From assembly GCA_019636945.1 (NCBI GenBank), contig JAHBWO010000034.1, positions 1 through 34,175 of the forward strand: 34,175 bases of DNA, read 5' to 3'. A model generated the notes under the pieces. That model did no database searches. It saw only the letters and a program-made list of their open reading frames with translations, and was not told the DNA's origin. Positions 15,244-22,634 of this stretch are shown here, in pieces (the first letter of the stretch is position 1; every line of letters begins with the position of its first letter). The translations under genes and the position numbers were made by a program. The DNA comes from Nitrospira sp. GTDB taxonomy: Bacteria; Nitrospirota; Nitrospiria; Nitrospirales; Nitrospiraceae.

Positions 15244-16893
15244 CTACCCTTGGATCGGTGACCCGCTGGATTTCTTGATCCCCATCTTTTTCATACGTGA
15301 TGCAAGCGTCGTGGGCTTGAGTCTCAGGCGTTCGGCGGCGCCGCCGACCCCGTAGACCCTCCAGCCCGATTGCTCGAGCGCGGCGATGATATTCGCGCGT
15401 TCCATCTGGCGGAGGTCTGATTCGGCCAGCACGTCGTCACTAGCGCTCCGTGGCGCCGAGATCGGGGATGTGGACGCAGCGTTCTCTACAGAACTTGAAT
15501 GGATCGGGAGTTCAAACCGGACTTTTCCGCAACGCGCGGCAATCACCGCCCGTTCGATGATATTCTGCAACTCGCGGACATTCCCAGGCCAATCATATTC
15601 TTGTAGTCGTCGTCCGTCGGATTCCGTCAGTCCCGGCCCTTCACACCCCAACCTTTTCCTGACCTGCTGCAGATACCTGGCCGCGATCAACGGAATGTCC
15701 TCCCTGCGATCACGAAGCGGAGGGACCTCGATCGGAAAGACGTTCAAACGAAAATAGAGGTCCTGCCTAAAACGGCCTTGTTCCACTTCTTGCAGAAGGT
15801 TGCGATTGGTTGCGGCGATGATTCGCACGTTGATCTTTCGTGTGCGGTCGTCACCGACGCGCTCGTATTCCCCTTCCTGCAGCACGCGCAGCAACTTGCT
15901 TTGCAACTCTAATGGGATCTCTCCGACTTCGTCCAGGAAGAGGGTCCCGCCGTCGGCCGCTTCGAATCGACCGGCGCGGTCTTTCAAGGCCCCGGTAAAG
16001 GAGCCTTTCACGTGCCCGAAGAATTCACTTTCATACAACTCTCGAGGTACCGAGGCGCAATTGACGCGAATCAGTGGCCGACCTTGTCGCCGGCTTCGTT
16101 CATGGATAGCTCGACTGACGAGTTCCTTTCCGGTCCCTGACTCTCCTGTGATCATCACGGTCGCCTCGGTAGGTGCCACGACCTCGATGAGTTTCACGAC
16201 CTGTGCGATGGTCGGGCTCTGACCGACAATGTATCCAAACGACTCCGATTCGGACAGTTCTTCCCGCAAGTAGGTGTTTTCGGCGGCCAACTGAGCACTC
16301 AGCCGCTCGATCTCTTCAAAGGCTCTGGCGTTCGCGATGGCCGTTCCGGCATGGTCGGCGATCATGCGAAGCCAGTCGGGTTCCCCCCGAGGGATCTCGA
16401 CTCGCGTGAATACCCCGAGAACACCCAACACCTCTCCCTTGTAGGTAATCGGCTGTCCCTCAAAGCCTCGTATCCCTTCGAGCTGTGCCCACTCGGGGTG
16501 AGCAATCCAGTGTCGGTCCTCAGCAATCTCCCGGACCACAATGGATTCACCGCTTCTGGCAATCTGCCCGACCTTTCGGACCCCGAGGGGGAAACGGCGG
16601 AAACGCCCTTGCAAGTGGGACCAATCTTGTGACGAATCGGCCGTGGAACGTCCGGCACTCGCGACCAGGTGAAGGCAGGACGTTCGGTCGGGACATTCCT
16701 CACGCATCGGACAGGAGGCGCAGATATCGCCCGGCTTGATGAGCCAGATACGGGTAAGAGCGATGTGCGGGCGTTCAGCTAGTCGTCGGACAACGAGGGA
16801 TAAGAGCGTGCTCAAGGTCCTCTCCTGCGCCATATCAAGCAGGAGACTCTTCAGCGACTCAAACTCCACTTCGTACTCGGCGGCCGTTTCCAT
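15244..16893 (-). CDS. Sigma-54-dependent activator with Cys-rich GAF sensor
   Basis: A 549-residue enhancer-binding protein. A GAF-type sensor spans about residues 25-190 and holds four cysteines, Cys58, 61, 67 and 73, in a Cx2Cx5Cx5C cluster (ICASCPMREECPDRTSC) followed by LHLVASAG. A short coiled region (FEEIERLSAQLAAENTYLREEL) leads to the AAA+ domain with Walker A GESGTGKE (250-257), the loop GSFTGA (297-302, Ser in place of the usual Ala) and Walker [12 protein letters not shown] Fis-type HTH ends the protein. The cysteines suggest sensing of metal, redox state or NO through a metal or iron-sulfur site. This is inferred from the spacing. It is divergent from a gene group with a sigma-54-like promoter, its likely target. 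No clear ribosome-binding site is seen before ATG 16893. Confidence 0.92.
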   Translation of the reverse strand: METAAEYEVEFESLKSLLLDMAQERTLSTLLSLVVRRLAERPHIALTRIWLIKPGDICASCPMREECPDRTSCLHLVASAGRSTADSSQDWSHLQGRFRRFPLGVRKVGQIARSGESIVVREIAEDRHWIAHPEWAQLEGIRGFEGQPITYKGEVLGVLGVFTRVEIPRGEPDWLRMIADHAGTAIANARAFEEIERLSAQLAAENTYLREELSESESFGYIVGQSPTIAQVVKLIEVVAPTEATVMITGESGTGKELVSRAIHERSRRQGRPLIRVNCASVPRELYESEFFGHVKGSFTGALKDRAGRFEAADGGTLFLDEVGEIPLELQSKLLRVLQEGEYERVGDDRTRKINVRIIAATNRNLLQEVEQGRFRQDLYFRLNVFPIEVPPLRDRREDIPLIAARYLQQVRKRLGCEGPGLTESDGRRLQEYDWPGNVRELQNIIERAVIAARCGKVRFELPIHSSSVENAASTSPISAPRSASDDVLAESDLRQMERANIIAALEQSGWRVYGVGGAAERLRLKPTTLASRMKKMGIKKSSGSPIQG

Positions 16894-16925
16894 GCTGAAG
16901 AAGATAGATTAATCCCGCAGCACGA

Positions 16926-16962
16926 TGCAACGACCATTCGTGGCGAACGAAAGCTCGTTGCA
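16926..16962. promoter_or_regulatory. Nested inverted repeat, candidate activator-binding site
   Basis: The outer arms TGCAACGA (16926-16933) and TCGTTGCA (16955-16962) are exact inverted repeats 21 bases apart. Inside lies TTCGT-GGCGA-ACGAA (16938-16952). The site is 64-100 bases upstream of the sigma-54-like promoter at 17026 and in the gap next to the activator gene, the expected place for its enhancer. The dyad at 614-649 shares the inner core. Confidence 0.5.
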
Positions 16963-17025
16963 GGACCCATAATCGATGAACTAAGAAAGTCCTCGTATTG
17001 CAATGGCTTCTGAATTGGGCATCCT

Positions 17026-17040
17026 TGGCACGTAATTTGA
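17026..17040 (+). promoter_or_regulatory. Candidate sigma-54 promoter for the NTF2/AhpD gene group
   Basis: TGGCACGTAATTTGA fits TGGCACG-N4-TTGC in all but the last base, with correct spacing. Transcription would begin near 17052, some 36 bases before ATG 17088. It is adjacent to the divergent GAF-containing sigma-54 activator. Confidence 0.5.
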
Positions 17041-17087
17041 GTAAGCCTTAGAGTAGAACTCAATTCCACCCAAACGGAGGTGACAGC

Positions 17088-17462
17088 ATGGCCGGTTCAT
17101 CCATTATCGACAGCAGTGTTCATAACAGGCTTCAAGAACTGTTTGGCTACGTCCGGTCCGGACGCATCCTCGACGCCATCAATGAATTCTATGCCGAGGA
17201 CGCGGTCATGCAGGAGAACAACGAACTGCCGACGGTCGGACGGCAGGCCAACCTGGAACGGGAGCGCCAATTCATGAACACGGTCAAGGAATGGAAACGC
17301 TTCGACGTCACGGCCTACGGTGTGGGCGATCACGTGACGTTTTATGAAACCGTGATGGACTGGATTGCGACGGACGGGACACCGGTTCACGTCGAACAGG
17401 TCGTCGTTGCCAGGTGGCGGGACAGCAAGATCGTCCACGAACGGTTTTATCACAATCCGTGA
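17088..17462 (+). CDS. NTF2-fold (SnoaL-like) protein
   Basis: A 124-residue cytoplasmic protein with the cone-shaped NTF2/SnoaL fold signature: an N-terminal helix pair (LQELFGYVRSGRILDAINEFYAEDAVMQENN), then alternating strands (FDVTAYGVGDHVTFYETVMDWIATDG, VEQVVVARWRDSKIVHERFYHN). The fold hosts isomerases, hydratases and many small-molecule binders, so the reaction cannot be named. A strong GGAGGTGA precedes ATG 17088. It is the first gene behind the sigma-54-like promoter and next to the divergent activator. A second NTF2-fold gene follows 208 bases downstream. Confidence 0.78.
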   Translation: MAGSSIIDSSVHNRLQELFGYVRSGRILDAINEFYAEDAVMQENNELPTVGRQANLERERQFMNTVKEWKRFDVTAYGVGDHVTFYETVMDWIATDGTPVHVEQVVVARWRDSKIVHERFYHNP

Positions 17463-17670
17463 CCCTGTGACGGCCGGAAGCATTGGTTGTTTCTGCGCTG
17501 CAGGAAAAGAAAGGACAACGCTCATGACTAGAGTCAGGACCTCCCACCCTGTGCGGTGGAAGGAAACAAGCAATATGTACAAATTTGTCGGATCATTAGG
17601 AAGCTTCTCAAGTCATCGCTTTAACAGTCTCAATGCAATGACCGTGTGTTCCGACTGAAAGGCTACGAAC

Positions 17671-18111
17671 ATGAGCACCACGATCCGTCCACCCTTCACC
17701 AACGACACCGCCCTGGCTAAGGTCCAGGCTGCGGAGGATGCGTGGAATAGTCGTGATCCGGAGCGGGTCGCGCTCGCTTATACTGAAGACTCGGAGTGGA
17801 GAAATCGCTCGGAATTCTTCCGAGGTCGGGAGGCTATTCGTGCCTTTCTTACCAGGAAGTGGGAACACGAATTGGACTATCGCCTAAAGAAGGAATTGTG
17901 GACATTTGGTGGAAACAGGATTGCAGTTCGCTTCGAGTACGAATGGCACGATAAGGAAGGCCAGTGGTATCGCTCGTACGGAAATGAGATGTGGGAGTTC
18001 GATGAGGAGGGTCTCATGACGCGGCGGTATGCCAGCATCAACGATGTCCCCATCCAGGAAACAGAGCGAACGGTATTTGCTCCTGATCGGTCAGCTAGCT
18101 CTCAATGCTGA
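17671..18111 (+). CDS. NTF2-fold protein, DUF1348 type
   Basis: A 146-residue cytoplasmic protein. The sequence [36 protein letters not shown] and the later [29 protein letters not shown] are typical of the DUF1348 branch of the NTF2 superfamily, rich in Trp and acidic residues around a central pocket. Its ligand is unknown. ATG 17671 is preceded by GAAAGG. The 208-base gap before it holds only a short doubtful frame. It shares only the fold with the gene at 17088, so this is not a recent duplication. A stress role is inferred from its neighbours. Confidence 0.82.
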   Translation: MSTTIRPPFTNDTALAKVQAAEDAWNSRDPERVALAYTEDSEWRNRSEFFRGREAIRAFLTRKWEHELDYRLKKELWTFGGNRIAVRFEYEWHDKEGQWYRSYGNEMWEFDEEGLMTRRYASINDVPIQETERTVFAPDRSASSQC

Positions 18112-18338
18112 TGTGCGGCACCTCGGTCTCCTTCGAGTTGAGGACGCGGTGACACTCAAGCATGTGGTTCCGGTGCTAACTAGAAAACATAGCCCATCGC
18201 TGTTCAATCAGCCAAGTAGGTGATCGAAATGAAGCTAGCTCGTCCGGTCTTAGGGTACGAACATGGATTCATGCCGGGAAATGCGAATGGCCACGAGTGG
18301 CCTTGTATTCATTTTTCTGTCTGGTAAGGGGAATCGAC

Positions 18339-18902
18339 ATGAGGTTCAAAATACACACGAGTTTCACTGCGCCCCAGGACTCTCGGCGAATCTTGAAAGA
18401 GATCGAAGAGAAATACGGCTTCTTGCCGAACTTCTTCGGTGTCCTGGCTGAGTCGCCGGCAGCCGTCCAATCCTACACAGCCGTGAGTGATGCCCTTCAG
18501 CACTGCATGCTGACGCCAGTGGAACAGCAGATCGTCGCCTTGACCATCAGTGTCACGACCGACTGTGCCTACTGTGTAGCGGACCACTCGATTCTAGCTC
18601 AGAAGATGGGTGTTACAGAGAAGGTTCTCTCGGAGTTACGGGCGCAGAAACCCTTGTCGGATAAGAAACTGAATGCGTTACGAACCCTCGTGCTCTCAGT
18701 TATGAACCATCGAGGATGGGTGCCGAATGATGACCTAGAACAGTTTGCCAAGGCGGGGTACACCGAACGGCATGTCTTAGAAGTCATCACGTTCTTGGCA
18801 CTCAAGATCATGAGTAATTATGTAAATCAGGTGGCCAAGACCCCGCTCGATTCTCGACTGGCTAGCCAGGTAGGAAGTCCCAAGGCCATCACTTCCGCGT
18901 GA
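18339..18902 (+). CDS. AhpD-like/carboxymuconolactone decarboxylase-family protein
   Basis: A 187-residue cytoplasmic protein with the alkylhydroperoxidase-type motif CAYCVADH (Cys76, Cys79, His83). The N-terminal EKYGFLPNFFGVLAESPAAVQSY segment and the C-terminal VITFLALKIMSNYVNQVAKTPLD segment match the peroxidase-related group. It is a relative of the protein at 4808 (compare NIALNVFTNYLNLVASTEVD near the end of that one). Each lies in a group behind a TGGCACG-N4-TTGA promoter. AAGGGG is seven bases before ATG 18339. The 227-base gap from the previous gene may hold its own promoter, though I found none that was clear. Confidence 0.83.
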   Translation: MRFKIHTSFTAPQDSRRILKEIEEKYGFLPNFFGVLAESPAAVQSYTAVSDALQHCMLTPVEQQIVALTISVTTDCAYCVADHSILAQKMGVTEKVLSELRAQKPLSDKKLNALRTLVLSVMNHRGWVPNDDLEQFAKAGYTERHVLEVITFLALKIMSNYVNQVAKTPLDSRLASQVGSPKAITSA

Positions 18903-18991
18903 TAATCGATCGGTTTAGTCGGATCAAGCCAAGGGAGAAGTGGAGAACACGGTGAGGTAGCGCATTGGCTTGTGACAGGAGATCCTCTTCC

Positions 18992-19588
18992 ATGCGATCC
19001 TTTACATCATTACTGACTGAAGTCCGCTCCTGTGCCCTCTGTGCGGAACATCTGTTGCATGGCCCCAGGCCAATCCTCCAGTTGCACCCGAACGCTCGCA
19101 TCCTCATTGCTGGTCAAGCGCCAGGGAGAAGGGTTCACGAATCAGGCATACCCTTCGATGATCCCAGCGGTGATCGTTTACGTGAGTGGATGGGAGTCAC
19201 ACGTGAAGTCTTTTACGACCCGGAACAGATTGCAATTCTTCCGATGGGGTTCTGTTTTCCTGGCACTGGCAAGTCTGGCGATCTTCCGCCGCGGTCCGAG
19301 TGTGCACCTGCCTGGCGGGAACAACTGCTCAGTCACCTCCGTCACCTGAGGCTTACGTTGATCGTCGGCCAGTACGCGCAGGCATACCACCTCGGTCGCT
19401 CAAAGTCGTCACTCACCGAGACAGTTCAATCCTGGCGTACTTATTGGCCCGATGCCGTTCCGCTTCCTCACCCAAGCCCGAGAAACAACATTTGGCTTCG
19501 ACGAAACCCGTGGTTTGAGGACGAACTTCTGCCTGCCCTGCGAGAGCAAGTCTCCAAGGTCCTTCGCCGATCTACCGTGTTCCCCTAA
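18992..19588 (+). CDS. Uracil-DNA glycosylase family protein
   Basis: A 198-residue DNA-repair enzyme of the UDG superfamily that would remove uracil from DNA. The active-site motif GQAPG is at residues 41-45 and HPSPRN at 160-165. Four cysteines, Cys14, Cys17, Cys88 and Cys104, have the CxxC plus C-x15-C layout of the family 4 [4Fe-4S] enzymes. Both motifs differ from classic family 4 (GEAPG and HPAA), so this is a distinct subgroup and its substrate range may differ. AGGAGA lies eight bases before ATG 18992. No operon link with the neighbours is apparent. Confidence 0.82.
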   Translation: MRSFTSLLTEVRSCALCAEHLLHGPRPILQLHPNARILIAGQAPGRRVHESGIPFDDPSGDRLREWMGVTREVFYDPEQIAILPMGFCFPGTGKSGDLPPRSECAPAWREQLLSHLRHLRLTLIVGQYAQAYHLGRSKSSLTETVQSWRTYWPDAVPLPHPSPRNNIWLRRNPWFEDELLPALREQVSKVLRRSTVFP

Positions 19589-20046
19589 AATAATCCGAGA
19601 GCAATGAGGCCAGCGCACACGAATGCTATTACCTAAGTGCTCTCACTTCATGCCAGTGCGCCAAATTCACGCGTAAAGTCCGCGTAATTCAGAGAAGGAG
19701 ACCATTCCAATTGGGGCTACGCAGCCTTCTGATGTGCATCGACCCGCGTTTCGTCTGTCATGGCCATTTTCTGGCACCAGCGAGCAAAGCCACCGCGCAG
19801 GATATTAGCATTCTGATGGGAAGCGAGCGCCTCCCGATTTCAGATGTGCTTCGGCTGCGGAGAATCGCGTTGTAAGCAACTTGTGATTGTCAATCGGGAA
19901 CCGCTCCCAGCGTTGCAGACCACCTACACCTCATCGTTTCGCTAACAGTGCTTCTATCGTACGGCGCTTCAGCTCAGGAACCCGGTTCCTATGGCCGCTT
20001 GACTCCGTACCCTGGTACAGGGTGTATCGTCGAAGCCGAGGTCCAT
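19589..20046. other. Gene-free stretch before the mer block
   Basis: About 460 bases without a convincing gene. Short frames lack ribosome-binding sites and known motifs. The last 50 bases hold the mer-type promoter. This is the likely junction between the stress genes and the metal-resistance block, though I saw no insertion-sequence ends or direct repeats. Confidence 0.45.
19999..20028 (+). promoter_or_regulatory. Mer-type promoter/operator
   Basis: TTGACT (19999-20004) is followed by CCGTACC-CT-GGTACAGG and a weak -10 (TGTATC, 20023-20028) after a long 18-base spacer. The first part, TTGACTCCGTAC, is the same as in classical mer promoters, and the GTACC-CT-GGTAC dyad lies between -35 and -10 as MerR requires. 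It should drive merR and the genes after it on one message. Confidence 0.75.
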
Positions 20047-20484
20047 ATGACGATAGAACTCAAGATTGGGCAGCTCGCGAAACAGGTGGGCGTGAATATC
20101 GAGACGATCCGCTATTACGAGCGATTGAACTTGCTTGCTCCTATGTCACGACTTCCATCCGGCTACAGGCTCTACAATAGAGATTCCCAACGGCGGCTGC
20201 GGTTCATCAAGAACGCCCAGGCGTTGGGCTTCACGCTCCATGAGATCGAGGAACTTCTCGATCTTAGGGCCAGCTCAAAGGCTCGGTGCGGGGATATCCA
20301 ACGAAAGGCAGAGACAAAGTTGAAACACGTGGAAGCCAAGGTGAGTGACTTGCAGGCGCTGGCCCGAGCGCTTCGAGGCTTGATCCGGACGTGTCGAGCC
20401 GGCCGGCCCAGCGATCACTGCCCGATTCTGGCGAGTCTGGAAAATGAGCACAAGTTGCCAGGAAAAATGCGGCAGAGCAAATGA
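20047..20484 (+). CDS. merR: Mercury-responsive MerR regulator
   Basis: A 145-residue transcription factor. The N-terminal winged helix (IGQLAKQVGVNIETIRYYERLNLL) is typical of the MerR family. The Hg(II) ligands are intact: Cys81, Cys116 and Cys125, with spacings of 35 and 9 that equal Cys82, Cys117 and Cys126 of the Tn501 protein. This distinguishes it from copper (CueR) or zinc (ZntR) sensors. It bends and untwists the long-spacer promoter at 19999 when Hg(II) binds. GAGG stands before ATG 20047. Here merR lies on the same strand as merT and merP and shares their promoter, unlike the divergent arrangement of Tn501. Confidence 0.93.
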   Translation: MTIELKIGQLAKQVGVNIETIRYYERLNLLAPMSRLPSGYRLYNRDSQRRLRFIKNAQALGFTLHEIEELLDLRASSKARCGDIQRKAETKLKHVEAKVSDLQALARALRGLIRTCRAGRPSDHCPILASLENEHKLPGKMRQSK

Positions 20485-20536
20485 GCGAAGGCCGCGATTG
20501 ATGGTTGGCAAATGACCTGCCTGCGTCGCGGACGAC

Positions 20537-20573
20537 GCCTGTCTGCCAGGGCAGAGGCAGTCGGCAGGCAGGC
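20537..20573. repeat. Strong intergenic hairpin (GC-rich inverted repeat)
   Basis: GCCTGTCTGCC (20537-20547) pairs with GGCAGGCAGGC (20563-20573) over 11 bases with one G-T pair in RNA and a 15-base loop. It sits between merR and merT and has no T tract, so it is unlikely to be a simple terminator. It may be a dispersed repeat or may lower expression past merR. Confidence 0.55.
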
Positions 20574-20662
20574 CAATGACGGTTTTCGGGACCAAGCGAG
20601 TCCAAGATGTCCGCATGAAAAACGGTTTGCGGTTCTGTGTATTTTATGGTGGTGAGCCGAGT

Positions 20663-21052
20663 ATGGACGTGGATCGACAGCCTGGTCATTTGACCAAAGG
20701 TGGGACGCCCACTATGGTCGGCGGGCTGGTGGCTGCGTTCTTCGCCTCGGTCTGTTGCATCGGGCCGGTGGTATTCGCAGCTCTCGGCGTGGGTGTTGGA
20801 GCCACAGGCTTTCTGGCCGGCACGGCTGAATTTCTGAAGGCGTTCTTGCCCTATCGTCCGGTCTTCATCGGCCTGACGCTCCTTCTGATGGGCCTCAGCT
20901 TTTATCTGGCCTACAGGCAGCCGAAGTCCGTGTGCGCGGAAGAGGCCGGATGCGCTGCTCGATCAGCGAGAGGGCTGAACCGGAAGTGGCTATGGCTGAT
21001 AGCGGCTTTGGCATTGCTGTTGGTCTTGGCGCCTTATTGGTTAGCTCGGTAA
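20663..21052 (+). CDS. merT: Mercuric ion transport protein MerT
   Basis: A 129-residue inner-membrane protein with three hydrophobic segments. The paired cysteines Cys31-Cys32 in ASVCCIGPVV of the first helix and the cytoplasmic-loop cysteines Cys91 and Cys97 (SVCAEEAGC) are the Hg(II) relay of MerT, which takes Hg(II) from MerP and brings it into the cell. Usual MerT is about 116 residues. The N-terminus here is somewhat longer. ATG 20663 is chosen because GGTGAG precedes it; a start at 20576 would add 29 residues and lie over the hairpin, and ATG 20714 is also possible. Confidence 0.88.
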   Translation: MDVDRQPGHLTKGGTPTMVGGLVAAFFASVCCIGPVVFAALGVGVGATGFLAGTAEFLKAFLPYRPVFIGLTLLLMGLSFYLAYRQPKSVCAEEAGCAARSARGLNRKWLWLIAALALLLVLAPYWLAR

Positions 21053-21148
21053 GAACGGTGATGACGCGTGAAGAATGAGCGTTCAGCCTGATGTGGCGGG
21101 CACGACTATTCGCTCTGAGTTATCCCTTGAAAAGGGAGGAGATCAGGT

Positions 21149-21502
21149 ATGTGGCAAGTGATTCGGACATGTCTTCTTGTCGGAGTGGCGATGCTTCCGC
21201 TGACTGAGTTCTATGGTCTTGCGGCTGAGAACCAGGGGGTTCAGACGATGACCTTGCAGATCGACGGTATGACGTGCGGGGCTTGCGTCAAGGACGTCAA
21301 GACAGCGCTCGCCAAGGTCCTAGGCGTCAGCACGGTCGAGTTCAGAGTGGGAAAGAAGTGGATCTTCTTTTCCGATTATTCAGACGCGCGCGCGTCGGTG
21401 ACGTTCGATGCGAACAAAGTGGGTACGGAGGCGTTGGTCAGGGCCATCGAAGGGGCCAGCAGCCCGCTGTCGGCGTACAAGGCTCGGCTGGTGCAGCCAT
21501 AG
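21149..21502 (+). CDS. merP: MerP-like periplasmic heavy-metal-binding protein
   Basis: A 117-residue exported protein. A signal peptide of about 26 residues precedes a heavy-metal-associated domain with the GMTCGAC motif (Cys43, Cys46), which binds Hg(II) or Cu(I) in the periplasm and passes it to a membrane transporter. Position after merT argues for MerP. It is longer than the usual 91 residues, with an inserted segment (KKWIFFSDYSDARASV) between the second and third elements. GGGAGGAG precedes ATG 21149. A copper-chaperone role cannot be excluded, given the cus genes downstream. Confidence 0.82.
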   Translation: MWQVIRTCLLVGVAMLPLTEFYGLAAENQGVQTMTLQIDGMTCGACVKDVKTALAKVLGVSTVEFRVGKKWIFFSDYSDARASVTFDANKVGTEALVRAIEGASSPLSAYKARLVQP

Positions 21503-21587
21503 CCGGCAGCTAACAGCGAACAGTTCACCCCCGGCTCTTCGCTACTTACCGGAGGCACTTTAGGCGAGAGGAAGGAGTAAAGCCGTT

Positions 21588-21995
21588 ATGGATCAAACAA
21601 CCAATGTTGAAACAGGACTATTCGCCGAACTCAGAAAGTTGAGTCCCAAGGTCACGGGCGGTCTTCTGCGTATGCGACAGGCGGCCTATCGAGATGCAAC
21701 TGTGGCCGCCAAGTACAAATTACTTACCGCCATGGCCATCTCGATTGCGATCCGGTGTGAACCTTGTATTCGCGCCTACGTCCGGATGGCAGTTGACAAA
21801 GGAATCACGCAAGAAGAACTGATTGAATTCCTCGAAGTCGCGATGACGATGCAAGGTTGCCCCGGTGAGGAATGGGCTCTCAAGGCCTATGTGGCCTATA
21901 AGGACTGTATAGACGGTCAGATGGGTTCAGAGGCGTCAACTTGTTGTAAGAATGACCATAGGAGTCAGACAGATACGGAAGGTGATCATGAATAG
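21588..21995 (+). CDS. CMD-family protein of the mer block
   Basis: A 135-residue member of the AhpD/CMD fold. The redox pair is Cys57-Glu-Pro-Cys60 in IRCEPCIRAYV, without the His of true AhpD. The conserved helix EELIEFLEVAMTMQGCPG and the body up to about residue 108 match the family. The C-terminus has an extra Cys-Cys pair (119-120, STCCKND), similar to thiol pairs that bind soft metals. It is in the position where merA would be expected after merT and merP. GAAGGAG lies before ATG 21588. A thiol or metal-handling role is inferred; an ordinary dithiol peroxidase is the alternative. Confidence 0.78.
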   Translation: MDQTTNVETGLFAELRKLSPKVTGGLLRMRQAAYRDATVAAKYKLLTAMAISIAIRCEPCIRAYVRMAVDKGITQEELIEFLEVAMTMQGCPGEEWALKAYVAYKDCIDGQMGSEASTCCKNDHRSQTDTEGDHE

Positions 21996-22119
21996 GTATG
22001 CCGGTAGATTTCTTCTCCTCTCCCAGAGGAACAGTAGATTTGTGCGGTGCCGCTGATCGAGTGATTGTGTATTAGAAATGCCGTTGACGGTTGAGGTGGA
22101 CGAGGGATAGACTAACACC

Positions 22120-22494
22120 ATGCGATTAGGTTCCCATCACTCCCGATCTTTTCTCGCCGCGAGTATCGCAGTGTTCCTGTTGGCATTCAGTTTCAATGCC
22201 TACGCCTGTCTCCTGCCGTTGGCGGGGACTACCGATGCCTCAATGGCCAACGGTTGTTCAACTCCTGTCGAACAACCTAGTCGGCAATTATGTGACGCCT
22301 TCAAGATCTTGGGAGTCGAATCCCAGGCTCAGTCGTCATCGTTGCTCGTGGACCATCATTGGTCGGCAGACCATGCGTTACCTACGCTTCCAACGGTGAG
22401 CCCTCGGCTCGTACGAATTTTCAGTCTATATCGCAATTTTGAATCGAGTTCTCCTCCGCATCAGTCTCTTCCAAGCACAGTGCTTCGTATCTGA
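22120..22494 (+). CDS. Small exported protein at the head of the cus genes
   Basis: A 124-residue protein with a clear signal peptide (cleavage near SFNAYA, residue 29). The mature part starts CLLPLAG and holds three Cys, several His in the middle (LLVDHHWSADH) and a Ser/Pro-rich end, with no domain I recognise. Small exported proteins of this sort often stand ahead of copper or zinc efflux genes, so metal sensing or binding in the periplasm is possible. The ribosome-binding site is poor. It ends 140 bases before the outer-membrane efflux gene. Confidence 0.6.
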   Translation: MRLGSHHSRSFLAASIAVFLLAFSFNAYACLLPLAGTTDASMANGCSTPVEQPSRQLCDAFKILGVESQAQSSSLLVDHHWSADHALPTLPTVSPRLVRIFSLYRNFESSSPPHQSLPSTVLRI

Positions 22495-22634
22495 TCTCTC
22501 CGGTTCTTCCTTATCCCGTTTCATCATCGCGTGATCTGCCCAGCGCTCGGTCCCGGCTCATTCAATCGCTTCCTCTGTAGCAGACGAGGCCAGCGACAGT
22601 CGTGGGCAGGAAAGCATTTGGGGAGGACCATCCC

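Noticed and set aside
17524-17658. 44-residue frame between the two NTF2-fold genes
   Set aside because: It has an ATG but only a weak AAGGAC upstream and no recognisable features; probably chance.
22008-22082. 24-residue frame between the CMD gene and the small exported protein
   Set aside because: Too short, with no ribosome-binding site or motif.
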